Origin: Lentzea aerocolonigenes
GTDB lineage: Bacteria; Actinomycetota; Actinomycetes; Mycobacteriales; Pseudonocardiaceae
Direction of reading: 5' to 3'
DNA length: 64,000 nucleotides
Assembly: GCF_000974445.1 (NCBI RefSeq)
Contig: NZ_BBOJ01000001.1
Span: 62,001-126,000 of the forward strand
Shown here: positions 10,004 through 18,324 of the stretch, in pieces
How positions within the stretch are numbered: the stretch's first letter is position 1
How the letters are laid out: each line of letters starts with the position of its first letter
The notes under the pieces: model-generated
Told to the model about the DNA's origin: nothing
The model's database searches: none
The model's input: only the letters and a program-made list of their open reading frames with translations
Made by a program: the position numbers and the translations under genes

Positions 10004-10864
10004 TCAGAGGATCTTTCCGAGGTGCGCGAGGCTGCGCGCGGTGTCCTTCAGTGGCTTGTCCACTGGACTTCCGTCCTTGAGCCGCGTGTCCTGCTCAAGC
10101 ACGAACCATCCGGTGTAGCCCGCCTCTTGAACGAGCTTCACCAGCGCTTCCACGTCCACGTCGCCGTCCCCGAGCGGCACGTAGATGCCCTGTTCCACGG
10201 CATCGGTGTAACTGAGCTCGCCGCTGCGCACCTTCGCCGCGATCTCGTCACGCACGTCCTTGAGGTGCACGTGACCGATCCGGTCCGGGTAGCGGCGCGC
10301 CAGCTCGACCGGGTCCGTGCCACCGATGAGGAGGTGGCCGGTGTCCAGGCAGAGCTGGAGATCGGAGTCCGCGAGGAACCTGTCGACCTCCGCCTCCCGC
10401 TCGACGTGGGTGCCCACGTGCGGGTGCAGCACGGTCTGCAGACCGTGCTTGGCGGCGATCTCCCGGATCTTCGCGCAGGTGTCGACGAGGGTGTTCCACT
10501 CGTCGTCGGTGAGCTGCGGTCGTTCGTCGTAGCCGTCGAGGCCCGTCGCGGCGGCGAGCACGAGCACCTCGGCACCGCCCGCTTTGAGGATTCCCGCCAC
10601 GCGGTCGGCTTCGTCCAGAGTGGACTGGACGTCCGTGTGCAGCGTGACGGCGAGGAAACCGCCGACCAGCGAGATTTCGAACTCGGTGAGCAGCGCCCTC
10701 AACGCACCGGGGTCGGCGGGCAGGTAGTCGGGCGGGCCCAGCTCGGTGGCTTGCAGGCCCAGCTCGTTCATCTCGGTGAGAACGGTCGTGGCAGGCAGGA
10801 CGGTGCCCCAGCCCGGGACCTCGCACACACCCCAGGAGATCGGTGCCCCAGCGATCTTGGCCAT
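10004..10864 (-). CDS. iolE: Inosose dehydratase-like protein IolE
   Basis: A 286-residue xylose-isomerase-like TIM barrel. The opening AGAPISWGVCEVPGWG is the IolE hallmark. Metal-ligand segments are visible as LHPHVGTHVE, LCLDTGHLLIGG and HVHLKDV, with a final Glu in FVLEQD. IolE dehydrates scyllo-inosose to the diketone used by IolD. It begins 2 bp after the iolG stop, with its ribosome-binding site (GAGGGGAA) inside the iolG end. An IolH/isomerase role is possible but less likely because this is the only such barrel in the cluster. Confidence 0.9.
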   Translation of the reverse strand: MAKIAGAPISWGVCEVPGWGTVLPATTVLTEMNELGLQATELGPPDYLPADPGALRALLTEFEISLVGGFLAVTLHTDVQSTLDEADRVAGILKAGGAEVLVLAAATGLDGYDERPQLTDDEWNTLVDTCAKIREIAAKHGLQTVLHPHVGTHVEREAEVDRFLADSDLQLCLDTGHLLIGGTDPVELARRYPDRIGHVHLKDVRDEIAAKVRSGELSYTDAVEQGIYVPLGDGDVDVEALVKLVQEAGYTGWFVLEQDTRLKDGSPVDKPLKDTARSLAHLGKIL

Positions 10865-10866
10865 GC

Positions 10867-11862
10867 TCAGTTCCCCTCGATCTTCACCGGTGCGCCGGTG
10901 CGGCGCGACTGCTCACACGCTTCAGCCAGGCGAAGGCTGATCAAACTCTCCCGCGCCGGTGACGGGTTCGCGACTTCGCCCGCGACGACCTGCGTGAACA
11001 GGTTCATCTCGTTGACGTACGCGCGGTGGAAGCGCTCCGGGAAGCCGGGGTAGGCGTCCGGTCCGGCCACGTGACCGCCGGGCTCCAGCGAGTTCAGCGG
11101 GGTCTTCGGGTCGACCCCGGCGACCAGGGAGTCCTTGCTGCCCAGCACCTCGATGCGGTGGTCGTAGCCGACCGGGTCGTGCCGTCCGCCGGCCAGCGTG
11201 GCGTGCGCGCCGCCCGCGAACTTGAGCACCACGACCGCGTTGTCCACGTCGTCGGCGTCGGCGAACGCCTGGTGCACCAGCACCGAGCCGGACGCGTAGA
11301 CCTCGACGACCGGTTCGCCGACCAGCCACGGCACGCAGTCCAGGTCGTGGATCAGCAGGTCGCGGAAGATGCCACCGGAGGCGGGCAGGTAGGAGAAGTC
11401 CGGCGGGTTCGCGTCGTTGCCGACGGCCCTGACCAGGTAGATGTCACCGACCTCGCCCGCGCGGATCCGGCGGTTCAGCTCGTAGATGGCCGGGTCGAAC
11501 CGGCGCTGGAAGCCCACGAGCACCTCGACGCCCGACTTCTCGACGTCCTCGACCAGAGCGGTCATCTCGGCGAGGTCGCTCGCGATCGGCTTCTCGCACA
11601 GCGTGGGGACGCCCTGGGCGATCGCCGCCCGCAGCATCTCCGGGTGGGTGTTCGTCGGGGTCGCGAGCAGGACGCCGTCGACGTTGCCGAGCAACGTGCC
11701 GAGGTCGTCCACCGCCTTCGTCCCGTTCAGGTCGGCCGACGCCTGCGCGGCACGACCGGGCACCGGGTCGAAGAGAAGCACCTCGTCGACTCGATCCAGT
11801 GCGGCGAGGTTGGTCGCATGCATGGTGCCGATCCTGCCGACACCCGCTACTCCGATCCGCAT
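10867..11862 (-). CDS. iolG: Inositol 2-dehydrogenase IolG (Gfo/Idh/MocA family)
   Basis: A 331-residue NAD-dependent dehydrogenase oxidising myo-inositol to scyllo-inosose, the first pathway step. It has an N-terminal Rossmann fold with GVAGVGRIGTMHA, the CEKPIASD motif whose Lys is catalytic, and LLIHDLDCVPWL with the proton-relay His. It is the first gene of the minus-strand operon. Its promoter lies in the 134-bp divergent spacer next to the LacI-type operators at 11896-11925. Confidence 0.94.
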   Translation of the reverse strand: MRIGVAGVGRIGTMHATNLAALDRVDEVLLFDPVPGRAAQASADLNGTKAVDDLGTLLGNVDGVLLATPTNTHPEMLRAAIAQGVPTLCEKPIASDLAEMTALVEDVEKSGVEVLVGFQRRFDPAIYELNRRIRAGEVGDIYLVRAVGNDANPPDFSYLPASGGIFRDLLIHDLDCVPWLVGEPVVEVYASGSVLVHQAFADADDVDNAVVVLKFAGGAHATLAGGRHDPVGYDHRIEVLGSKDSLVAGVDPKTPLNSLEPGGHVAGPDAYPGFPERFHRAYVNEMNLFTQVVAGEVANPSPARESLISLRLAEACEQSRRTGAPVKIEGN

Positions 11863-11895
11863 CGCAGGTTTCCCCTGTTCATCGACGAGATGTGT

Positions 11896-11925
11896 TAGAG
11901 CGCTCTATTGGTTGGAGCGCTCTAA
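11896..11925. promoter_or_regulatory. Tandem LacI-type operators in the iolG-lacI divergent spacer
   Basis: The perfect 12-bp palindrome TAGAGCGCTCTA (11896-11907) is followed by TTGGAGCGCTCTAA (11912-11925, one mismatched pair around GAGCGCTC). The centres are 17 bp apart. A palindrome with a central CG is the classic LacI-family operator shape. The location between iolG and the regulator gene suggests control of both by an inositol-derived effector. Confidence 0.75.
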
Positions 11926-11996
11926 TGCTGTAGCTTCCGTCACACGGGTGTCAAGGGTGTGTTTCCCGCCCGTGACGTGAGGGGAGGTGGTCACCG

Positions 11997-13109
11997 GTGG
12001 TCAGACCCACGATGGAGGACGTCGCATTGCGTGCGGGCGTCTCGCGGGCACTGGTGTCACTCGTGATGCGCAACTCACCCAAGGTGAGCGAGGCGCGACG
12101 CAGTGCTGTCCTGAAGGCGGCGGAGGAACTGGGGTACTCGCCGCACGCCATGGCGCGCTCGTTGGCGTCGCGCACGTCGACAGTGCTCGGCGTGATGGTG
12201 TCCGACCTGCACAACGCGTTCTTCGCCGAGGTCGTGGACGGCATCGACGAGGTCGCGCGCGAGCAGGGGTTCGACATCATCATCAACACCGGTGGCCGTT
12301 CACCCGCCCGCGAGCGCCGCGCGCTGGAGTCGCTGCTCTCCTTCCGCCCCGCCGGACTCATCCTCCTGTCGCCCGTCGTGCCCGCGACCGCGATCTCCAA
12401 GGCCGCCGAACAGCTTCCGATCGTGCTCGTGGCCCGGTCGTCCCGCGTGTCCACTGTGGACACCGTGAATGACGACGGCGAGCAGGGCGCACGGCTGGCG
12501 GTCGACCACCTGGTGTCGTTGGGGCACAAGCGCATCGCCCACCTGGACGGCGGCGAGGGCACCCAAGCTGGACCTCGCCGGCGTGGCTACGTGACCGCGA
12601 TGGAGGCGCACGGGCTGACGCCTCAGGTCGTGCCGTCGGAGTACACCGACGCGGCCGGTGCGCGAGCCATCCGCGGCTTGATCGACGACGGCACGTTGCC
12701 CACGGCCATCCTGTCCTGCAACGACTTCAACGCCGTCGGCGCCATCTCGGCGTTGGAGGACGCCGGACTGCGCGTGCCACAGGACGTTTCCGTTGTGGGG
12801 TACGACAACACCTCGCTGGCGGCACTCCGCCACGTCTCCCTGACCACGATCGACCAGCCCCGTGCCGAGTTCGGCCGGTTGGCCGCGGACGCCCTGCTGC
12901 AACGGGTCCGCGAACAGCGCACGGAACCCGTGCGCCACCTCCTCAATCCCTCGCTAGTCGTTCGGAACACGACCGCCCCACCAGCGACTTCGCGTCGGTC
13001 GTCCGGTTCCCCCTTCCCGTCAACCGCCGAAGGCGATTCGGCGGGAAGCGGGAGCCGGACGGCCGACTCAAGAGCGAAGTCGCAGGAGCGGCGAAGCAGC
13101 GACCAATAG
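11997..13109 (+). CDS. LacI family transcriptional regulator, probable regulator of the iol cluster
   Basis: A 370-residue protein. The N-terminal LacI helix-turn-helix reads EDVALRAGVSRALVSLVM with the hinge helix near SPHAMARSLA; a periplasmic-binding-like effector domain follows from VLGVMVSDLHNAFFAEVVDG. The GTG at 11997 has GGGAGG upstream. The recognisable domain ends near 12981 at LVVRNTTAPP; about 40 further Ser/Arg-rich residues come from a hairpin repeat (12984-13083) and look like an added tail. The gene is followed 15 bp later by iolA and diverges from iolG. Confidence 0.9.
   Translation: MVRPTMEDVALRAGVSRALVSLVMRNSPKVSEARRSAVLKAAEELGYSPHAMARSLASRTSTVLGVMVSDLHNAFFAEVVDGIDEVAREQGFDIIINTGGRSPARERRALESLLSFRPAGLILLSPVVPATAISKAAEQLPIVLVARSSRVSTVDTVNDDGEQGARLAVDHLVSLGHKRIAHLDGGEGTQAGPRRRGYVTAMEAHGLTPQVVPSEYTDAAGARAIRGLIDDGTLPTAILSCNDFNAVGAISALEDAGLRVPQDVSVVGYDNTSLAALRHVSLTTIDQPRAEFGRLAADALLQRVREQRTEPVRHLLNPSLVVRNTTAPPATSRRSSGSPFPSTAEGDSAGSGSRTADSRAKSQERRSSDQ
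12984..13083. repeat. About 100-bp imperfect hairpin element in the lacI 3' end
   Basis: The ends are a perfect 10-bp inverted pair (GCGACTTCGC at 12984-12993, GCGAAGTCGC at 13074-13083). A second pair (13003-13019 with 13042-13058) matches at 15 of 17 positions. An inner 8-bp pair CCGCCGAA/TTCGGCGG (13024-13031, 13037-13044) has a 5-base loop. The whole segment folds on itself and lies inside the reading frame of the regulator. Confidence 0.7.
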
Positions 13110-13124
13110 ACACGGAGGAACGCG

Positions 13125-14618
13125 TTGAGCACCATCCCCCACTGGATCGACGGCGCCCGCACCACGGGGGTGTCGTCCCGCACGTCCGACGTCTTCAACC
13201 CGGCCACCGGCGAGGTCGCGGCGCAGGTCGTGCTGGCAGAGCAGGCCGACGTCGACCTCGCGGTCTCCTCCTCGCTGAAGGCCGCGCAGTCCTGGTCCGA
13301 GTCGTCGCTGTCGACGCGGTCGCGGATCCTCTTCGAGTACCGCCACCTGCTGCACACGCACCGCGACGAGCTGGCCGCGATCATCACGTCCGAGCACGGC
13401 AAGGTGCTCTCCGACGCCGCCGGTGAGGTGCAGCGCGGACTGGAGGTCGTCGAGTTCGCCTGCGGCATCCCGCAGTTGCTGAAGGGCGAGCACTCCGAGC
13501 AGGTCTCGCGCGGTGTCGACGCGTACTCGTTGCGCCAGCCGCTCGGCGTGGTCGCGGGCATAACCCCGTTCAACTTCCCCGTGATGGTGCCGATGTGGAT
13601 GTTCCCCATCGCCATCGCGACCGGGAACACCTTCGTGCTCAAGCCTTCCGAGCGCGACCCGTCCGCCTCGATCCGCCTCGCCGAGCTGTTCGCGGAGGCC
13701 GGGCTGCCCGACGGTGTGCTGAACGTGTTGCAGGGTGACGCCTTCGCGGTGAACGCGCTGCTCGACCACCCGGACGTCGCGGCGGCGTCGTTCGTCGGCT
13801 CGACCCCGATCGCGCGGCACGTCTACTCGCGCGGCACCGCGGCCGGCAAGCGCGTGCAGGCGCTGGGCGGCGCCAAGAACCACATGGTCGTGCTGCCCGA
13901 CGCCGACCTCGACGTGGCCGCCGACGCCGCCGTTTCCGCCGGTTACGGCTCCGCGGGCGAGCGCTGCATGGCGATCTCGGTCGTCGTGGCGGTCGGCGAG
14001 ACCGGTGACGCACTGGTCGAGAAGATCGCTGAGCGGACCCGTGACCTGCACCCGTCGGTGCTGCCCGGCACGGACCCGTCCGCGCAGATGGGACCGCTCG
14101 TCACCGGCGTGCACCGGGACAAGGTGAAGTCCTACGTGGACGCGGGCGAGGCCGCCGGTGCGTCCTTGGTCGTCGACGGACGTGGGCACGCGCCCGAAGG
14201 CCACGAGAACGGGTTCTGGCTCGCCCCAACGCTCTTCGACCACGTCACGCCCGACATGTCGATCTACACCGACGAGATTTTCGGCCCGGTGCTGTCGGTC
14301 GTCCGCGCCGGCACGTTCGAGGACGCCGTGGAACTGGTGAACGCCAACCCCTACGGCAACGGCACCGCGATCTACACCGGCGACGGGCTCGCCGCCCGCG
14401 AGTACCAGCGGCGCGTGCACGTCGGCATGGTCGGCATCAACGTGCCGATCCCCGTGCCGATGGCCTACTACTCGTTCGGCGGCTGGAAGGACTCGCTGTT
14501 CGGCGACACGCACGTGCACGGTGCCGAGGGCGTGAAGTTCTACACGCGCGCCAAGGCCGTCACGGCGCGGTGGCCGCAGCAGCACGGCGTGAACCTGGGC
14601 TTTCCCACGCACGGCTGA
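13125..14618 (+). CDS. iolA: CoA-acylating methylmalonate-semialdehyde dehydrogenase IolA/MmsA
   Basis: A 497-residue aldehyde dehydrogenase. It converts malonate semialdehyde from the inositol pathway (or methylmalonate semialdehyde from valine) to acetyl-CoA (or propionyl-CoA), CO2 and NADH. The GITPFNFPVMVPMWMFPIA segment is specific to the MmsA class, and the catalytic Cys281 lies in GSAGERCMAIS. The TTG start at 13125 has GGAGGAA before it. Co-directional with the LacI gene 15 bp upstream, it closes the pathway; a hairpin terminator follows at 14633. Confidence 0.94.
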   Translation: MSTIPHWIDGARTTGVSSRTSDVFNPATGEVAAQVVLAEQADVDLAVSSSLKAAQSWSESSLSTRSRILFEYRHLLHTHRDELAAIITSEHGKVLSDAAGEVQRGLEVVEFACGIPQLLKGEHSEQVSRGVDAYSLRQPLGVVAGITPFNFPVMVPMWMFPIAIATGNTFVLKPSERDPSASIRLAELFAEAGLPDGVLNVLQGDAFAVNALLDHPDVAAASFVGSTPIARHVYSRGTAAGKRVQALGGAKNHMVVLPDADLDVAADAAVSAGYGSAGERCMAISVVVAVGETGDALVEKIAERTRDLHPSVLPGTDPSAQMGPLVTGVHRDKVKSYVDAGEAAGASLVVDGRGHAPEGHENGFWLAPTLFDHVTPDMSIYTDEIFGPVLSVVRAGTFEDAVELVNANPYGNGTAIYTGDGLAAREYQRRVHVGMVGINVPIPVPMAYYSFGGWKDSLFGDTHVHGAEGVKFYTRAKAVTARWPQQHGVNLGFPTHG

Positions 14619-14632
14619 CCGGTTCAGCCTCG

Positions 14633-14659
14633 ACGGCCGTCCCTGCACGGGGCGGCCGT
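14633..14659 (+). terminator. Hairpin terminator after iolA
   Basis: ACGGCCG (14633-14639) pairs with CGGCCGT (14653-14659), with the stem extended by CCC/GGG, and is followed by the T-rich TTCTATTT. It lies 14 bp after the iolA stop. Confidence 0.7.
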
Positions 14660-14665
14660 TTCTAT

Positions 14666-14679
14666 TTGGTACGAACCAA
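14666..14679. promoter_or_regulatory. Small inverted repeat upstream of Xre-type gene
   Basis: TTGGT-ACGA-ACCAA is a perfect 5-bp inverted repeat with a 4-base spacer, about 113 bp upstream of the HTH gene at 14792 and just after the iolA terminator. It could be an operator for the small cluster that follows; there is no direct evidence. Confidence 0.25.
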
Positions 14680-14791
14680 TTACCAGTTCGCTGATCATGG
14701 AATATCGCGACACGGATCACCGTTCGGCAACAGTGCTGGACAGGTCGGTATTATCGGCGCTCCCAAAAACTGCGCAGGAGGACCGAACACG

Positions 14792-15214
14792 ATGTCGCTC
14801 AGCGAGGACGACAGTCCGTTCGCGACGGCATGCCGCGCGACCGAACGTGCCGAATTCATCCGCTCGCTGAACCAGCTGCGCGAGTCGCGAGGACTCTCGT
14901 ACAAACAGGTCTCCGACAACACCGGCGAGCTCATGCTCCCGAAGAGCACGGCCCACGCCCTGTGCACGTTCCGGTTCTCCAAGCGGGAGGACCAGCTGCG
15001 CGCGTTCCTGACCGGCTGCGGAGAGCCGGCCGAGGCGCTCGCGGGCTGGGTGGAGCAGTGGCGGCGCGTGGCGGCCTCCCGCGCCAACGGGAGACCGCAC
15101 CCCGCAGTCCAGCTGGTCCAGAGCTCGGCCAGGGGTAGCGCAAGCCTAACTGTCGACAGCTTCGACCGGCCAGACCGTTGGACGGCATTGGACGCGGTCA
15201 ATACGACCAATTGA
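14792..15214 (+). CDS. Small Xre-like helix-turn-helix protein
   Basis: A 140-residue cytoplasmic protein. Residues about 15-85 form an HTH-type region (FIRSLNQLRESRGLSYKQVS, then LPKSTAHALC) followed by QLRAFLTGCGEP and a Trp pair (GWVEQWRRV). The same pattern recurs in the gene at 15736, so the two are related. AGGAGG lies 9 bases before the ATG. The last 50 residues are Ser/Thr-rich with no recognised fold. A DNA-binding regulator is the likely role, with target unknown. Confidence 0.7.
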   Translation: MSLSEDDSPFATACRATERAEFIRSLNQLRESRGLSYKQVSDNTGELMLPKSTAHALCTFRFSKREDQLRAFLTGCGEPAEALAGWVEQWRRVAASRANGRPHPAVQLVQSSARGSASLTVDSFDRPDRWTALDAVNTTN

Positions 15215-15472
15215 GCACTGCGTGGTCAGCGGCTTCACGAAAGGTGACAAAAGCTGGACAGTTGGACTTCGCTGGACGGATTGGGACGTTGTTGCGCATG
15301 ACGTGAAAAACGTGGACGGCGATTCAGTTGGCAGTCACCCGTTCGAGTGACAGGATCGTGGCAGAGCCGTTATGTCGCAGAGTCCGCGGCTACGCCAATA
15401 GCCCGCGCTGACGCTTTCCGCGCCCACGGCTTTTCGCCGCACCCAGCTGGTCCACCCCAACCAGGAGTTCGC

Positions 15473-15739
15473 ATGACCACCCCGCCGCATTCACGCAGGC
15501 GTTGTTCGTCATCCGGCCCGAGCACCGTCCTGCTCGTGGTGACCTCGTTCGTCTTCACCGGATGGATGCTGACGCAGGGCCACTCGCCGGTCGTCGCCGT
15601 GGCGACCACGGGCGCCGTGATGGCCGTGACCACGACGCTGAGCAGGAGCCGCCTGATCGGGATCCGGCCGTTCAGCGCGAGGTTCGGCGTGCTGCCGCCG
15701 TCCGACCCGCCGATGATCTGGCAGGACACCGAGCGATGA
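15473..15739 (+). CDS. Small hypothetical membrane protein
   Basis: An 88-residue protein starting at the ATG at 15473, with AGGAG eight bases upstream. Residues about 17-55 hold two adjacent hydrophobic stretches (VLLVVTSFVFTGWML and SPVVAVATTGAVMAVTT), suggesting a small two-helix membrane protein with an Arg-rich loop after it. No family is recognised. Its stop overlaps the ATG of the BTAD-like gene (ATGA), so the two are translationally coupled. The 258-bp spacer upstream has a 5-bp inverted repeat, GTCAC-N8-GTGAC, at 15334-15351 but no other clear signal. Confidence 0.6.
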   Translation: MTTPPHSRRRCSSSGPSTVLLVVTSFVFTGWMLTQGHSPVVAVATTGAVMAVTTTLSRSRLIGIRPFSARFGVLPPSDPPMIWQDTER

Positions 15740-16245
15740 CCTGTCCCGACGGCGACCCGCTCGAGCGCCTCAACCGGCTGTGGTCGCAGCTCATGCTCGC
15801 GCTGTCCAGATCGGGACGGCGAACGGAAGCGCTCGCCGCGTACCGGGAGGTCCGCGTGATCCTGCGGACCGAGCTGGGCATCGACCCGGACCCGGCACTG
15901 CCGCTCATCGCAACATCCACCGCCGAGCTGCGGGCCGCGACGGAGGCCGAGTTCATCGACCTGCTGCGGCTGGTCCAGGTGCGGTCGGGGCTGACGTTGC
16001 CGGAGATCTCCCGGCGGGCGGGCCAGGTGCTGCCGCGCAGCCAGGTCTACTCGTTGTTCAAGCGCCGCAAGCTGCCGACGAAGCCCGAGCAGGTGCGGGC
16101 GTTCGTGACGATCTGCGGACTGCCCGAGCCGCAGGTGGCCCGCGTGATGGAGCTGTGGGCGACGTTGCGCGAGCAGGTCGAGCTCGCGGTCAGCGGCCCG
16201 GAGGACGAGAAACCGTTCGCGATCCTCATCGTGCGCACCGCTTGA
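15736..16245 (+). CDS. Truncated BTAD domain fused to Xre-like HTH
   Basis: A 169-residue protein. Residues about 8-55 (LNRLWSQLMLALSRSGRRTE, then YREVRVILRTELGIDPDPAL) match the final helical part of the bacterial transcriptional activator domain of SARP/AfsR regulators. Residues about 70-160 carry the HTH pattern also present at 14792. The winged-helix DNA-binding domain and first half of the BTAD of a normal SARP are absent, so it is either a remnant or a reduced regulator. Translation is coupled to the membrane protein upstream. The hairpin at 16247 follows its stop directly. Confidence 0.75.
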   Translation: MTCPDGDPLERLNRLWSQLMLALSRSGRRTEALAAYREVRVILRTELGIDPDPALPLIATSTAELRAATEAEFIDLLRLVQVRSGLTLPEISRRAGQVLPRSQVYSLFKRRKLPTKPEQVRAFVTICGLPEPQVARVMELWATLREQVELAVSGPEDEKPFAILIVRTA

Positions 16246-16246
16246 C

Positions 16247-16297
16247 GCACGCGGGGACCTTTCGTGCACCAGGAGTGAACGAAAGGTCCCCGCGTGC
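16247..16297. terminator. Perfect 19-bp hairpin terminator between convergent genes
   Basis: The arms GCACGCGGGGACCTTTCGT (16247-16265) and the exact complement (16279-16297) flank a 13-base loop. It lies between the convergent BTAD-like gene and tctA. A closely related hairpin occurs at 52598-52648, also between convergent genes. Confidence 0.85.
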
Positions 16298-16302
16298 ACC
16301 AG

Positions 16303-17820
16303 TCAGGCGTCTACTTTCTCGCGCTCGGGAGTGGGAGCGGCAGGAGGGGTTGGGCTCGGGAGGAGGCGGCGGATCAGCGGGAAGAACACGATCAGCAGCA
16401 CGATCACGTACACGACGACCGCCATCGGGCTGTTGACCAGGCCGGTCAGCGAGCCGTCGGAGAGCTGCAGCGAACGGCGCATCTGCTGTTCCGCGGCCGG
16501 GCCGAGGATCACGCCGATGATCGCGGGCAGCACCGGGAGGCCGTAGCGGCGCATCGCGAAGCCCAGCACACCGATCACGAACATCAGCAGCAGGTCGAAG
16601 ATGTCCGCGTTCACCGCGTACGCACCGACCGAGGCGAAGAACAGGATGCCCGCGTAGAGGTACGGCCGCGGGATCCGCAGCAGCTTCGCCCACAACGGCG
16701 CCAGCGGCAGGTTCAGCACCAGCAGCAGCGTCAGGCCGATGAACAGCGACGCGATCAACGCCCACACCAGGCCGGCCTCGCGCTGGAACAGCAGCGGACC
16801 GGGCTGGATGCCGTACGTCTGGAACGCCGCGAGCATGACGGCCGCGGTCGCCGTCGTCGGCAGGCCCAGCGTCAGCATCGTGACCAGGGTGCCCGCGGCG
16901 GACGCGGACGCCGTGGACTCGGGGCCCGCGACGCCCTCGATCGCGCCCTTGCCGAACTCGTCCTTGTGCTTGGAGAGCCGCTTCTCCGTCACGTACGACA
17001 GGAACGTCGGGATCTCCGCGCCACCAGCCGGGATCGCGCCGAACGGGAAGCCGATCGCCGGCCCCCGCAGCCACGGCTTCCAGGTGCGCTTCAGGTCGGC
17101 CTTCGACAGCCACGGACGGCCGACGGGAATCGGCACGAAAGGCTTGCGGCGCAGGTGAGCCGCGACCCACAGGGCCTCACCGACCGCGAACAGCGCCACC
17201 GCGACGACGATGACGTCGATGCCGTCGGCCAGGTGCAACGAGCCGAACGTGAGGCGCTGCTGGCCGGTCATCTCGTCGAGGCCGACCAGCCCGATCGTCA
17301 GGCCGATGAGCAACGACGCCACGCCGCGCACTCGCGACGAGCCCAGCACCGACGTCACGGCGATGAACGCCAGCACCATGATCGCGAACAGGTCCGGCGC
17401 ACCGATGTCGACGGCGTGCTTGGCCACGAACGGCGCCAGCAGCACGATCAGCATCGTGCCGATGATGCCGCCGGTGAAGTGGCCGATGGCGGCGGCGGCA
17501 AGCGCTTGCGCACCACGTCCCTTGCGGGCCATGGGATTGCCTTCGAACGCGGTGACCACAGCAGCGCTCTCGCCCGGTGTGTTCAGCAGGATCGACGTCG
17601 TCGAGCCACCGAACATGCCGCCGTAGTAGATGCCCGCGAACATGATGAACGCGCCGGTCGGCTCCATGCCGTAGGTGACGGGCAGCAGCAGTGCCACCGC
17701 CATCGCCGGGCCGATGCCCGGCAGGACGCCGATCGCGGTGCCGAGCAGCACGCCGATCGCGGCGAACAGCAGATGTGTCGGCGTCAGCGCGGTCGCGAAG
17801 CCGTCGAGCAGTTGTCCCAC
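16303..17820 (-). CDS. tctA: Tripartite tricarboxylate transporter large permease TctA
   Basis: A 505-residue membrane protein with about a dozen hydrophobic segments. It has the TctA signatures [20 protein letters not shown] and [20 protein letters not shown] near the N-terminus. Together with TctB and the TctC binding protein it imports citrate-like carboxylates using an ion gradient. The C-terminus is a short charged cytoplasmic tail. Its GTG start directly follows the TAG stop of tctB with no gap. The exact substrate cannot be told from sequence. Confidence 0.95.
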   Translation of the reverse strand: MGQLLDGFATALTPTHLLFAAIGVLLGTAIGVLPGIGPAMAVALLLPVTYGMEPTGAFIMFAGIYYGGMFGGSTTSILLNTPGESAAVVTAFEGNPMARKGRGAQALAAAAIGHFTGGIIGTMLIVLLAPFVAKHAVDIGAPDLFAIMVLAFIAVTSVLGSSRVRGVASLLIGLTIGLVGLDEMTGQQRLTFGSLHLADGIDVIVVAVALFAVGEALWVAAHLRRKPFVPIPVGRPWLSKADLKRTWKPWLRGPAIGFPFGAIPAGGAEIPTFLSYVTEKRLSKHKDEFGKGAIEGVAGPESTASASAAGTLVTMLTLGLPTTATAAVMLAAFQTYGIQPGPLLFQREAGLVWALIASLFIGLTLLLVLNLPLAPLWAKLLRIPRPYLYAGILFFASVGAYAVNADIFDLLLMFVIGVLGFAMRRYGLPVLPAIIGVILGPAAEQQMRRSLQLSDGSLTGLVNSPMAVVVYVIVLLIVFFPLIRRLLPSPTPPAAPTPEREKVDA

Positions 17821-18324
17821 CTAGAACACCTCCATCAACGGGCCACCGGGGAGCGGGACGCCGAGCAGGTTGTTGAACACCGCGAACGTGAGGATCGACA
17901 GGCCCGCCGCGATCAGCGGATCGCGGACGTACGCCCTGCTGCCGAGCGCGTAGGCCGCGCCCCAGAACAGGATCGCGCCGGAGATCGGGAACCCGACGAC
18001 GCCGATCAGCGCGGCGTTCGCGAGGAAAGCACCGCACAGCAGGAGAACCGTGCGCCAGTCGGCCGGTTCGGACAGGTCGACGTCCTCGCCGCCCTCGGCC
18101 TCACCGCGGCCGCCGCGCAGCACGTCGCGGGCGAGCATCACGGCGACGACCAGCAGCAGCGACCCGACCAGGATCGGCACCGCCTTCGGACCGACCGGGC
18201 CGCGCTGCGCGAAGTCCGTGGGGATGCGCACGGCGTCGGTCAGCACCAGCACGCCGAGCACGACCAGCAGGGCGCAGATGCCCAGCTCAGAGCGTTCCCG
18301 CAACCACGCTTTCGTCGCTGTCAT
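17821..18324 (-). CDS. tctB: Tripartite tricarboxylate transporter small permease TctB
   Basis: A 167-residue membrane protein with four predicted helices (ELGICALLVVLGVLVL, VPILVGSLLLVVAVML, TVLLLCGAFLANAALIGVVG and a C-terminal pair) and an acidic loop in the middle, the usual TctB layout. The ATG overlaps the tctC stop as ATGA. A longer open frame continues upstream through tctC but is not coding. It is required with TctA for carboxylate uptake. Confidence 0.92.
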   Translation of the reverse strand: MTATKAWLRERSELGICALLVVLGVLVLTDAVRIPTDFAQRGPVGPKAVPILVGSLLLVVAVMLARDVLRGGRGEAEGGEDVDLSEPADWRTVLLLCGAFLANAALIGVVGFPISGAILFWGAAYALGSRAYVRDPLIAAGLSILTFAVFNNLLGVPLPGGPLMEVF

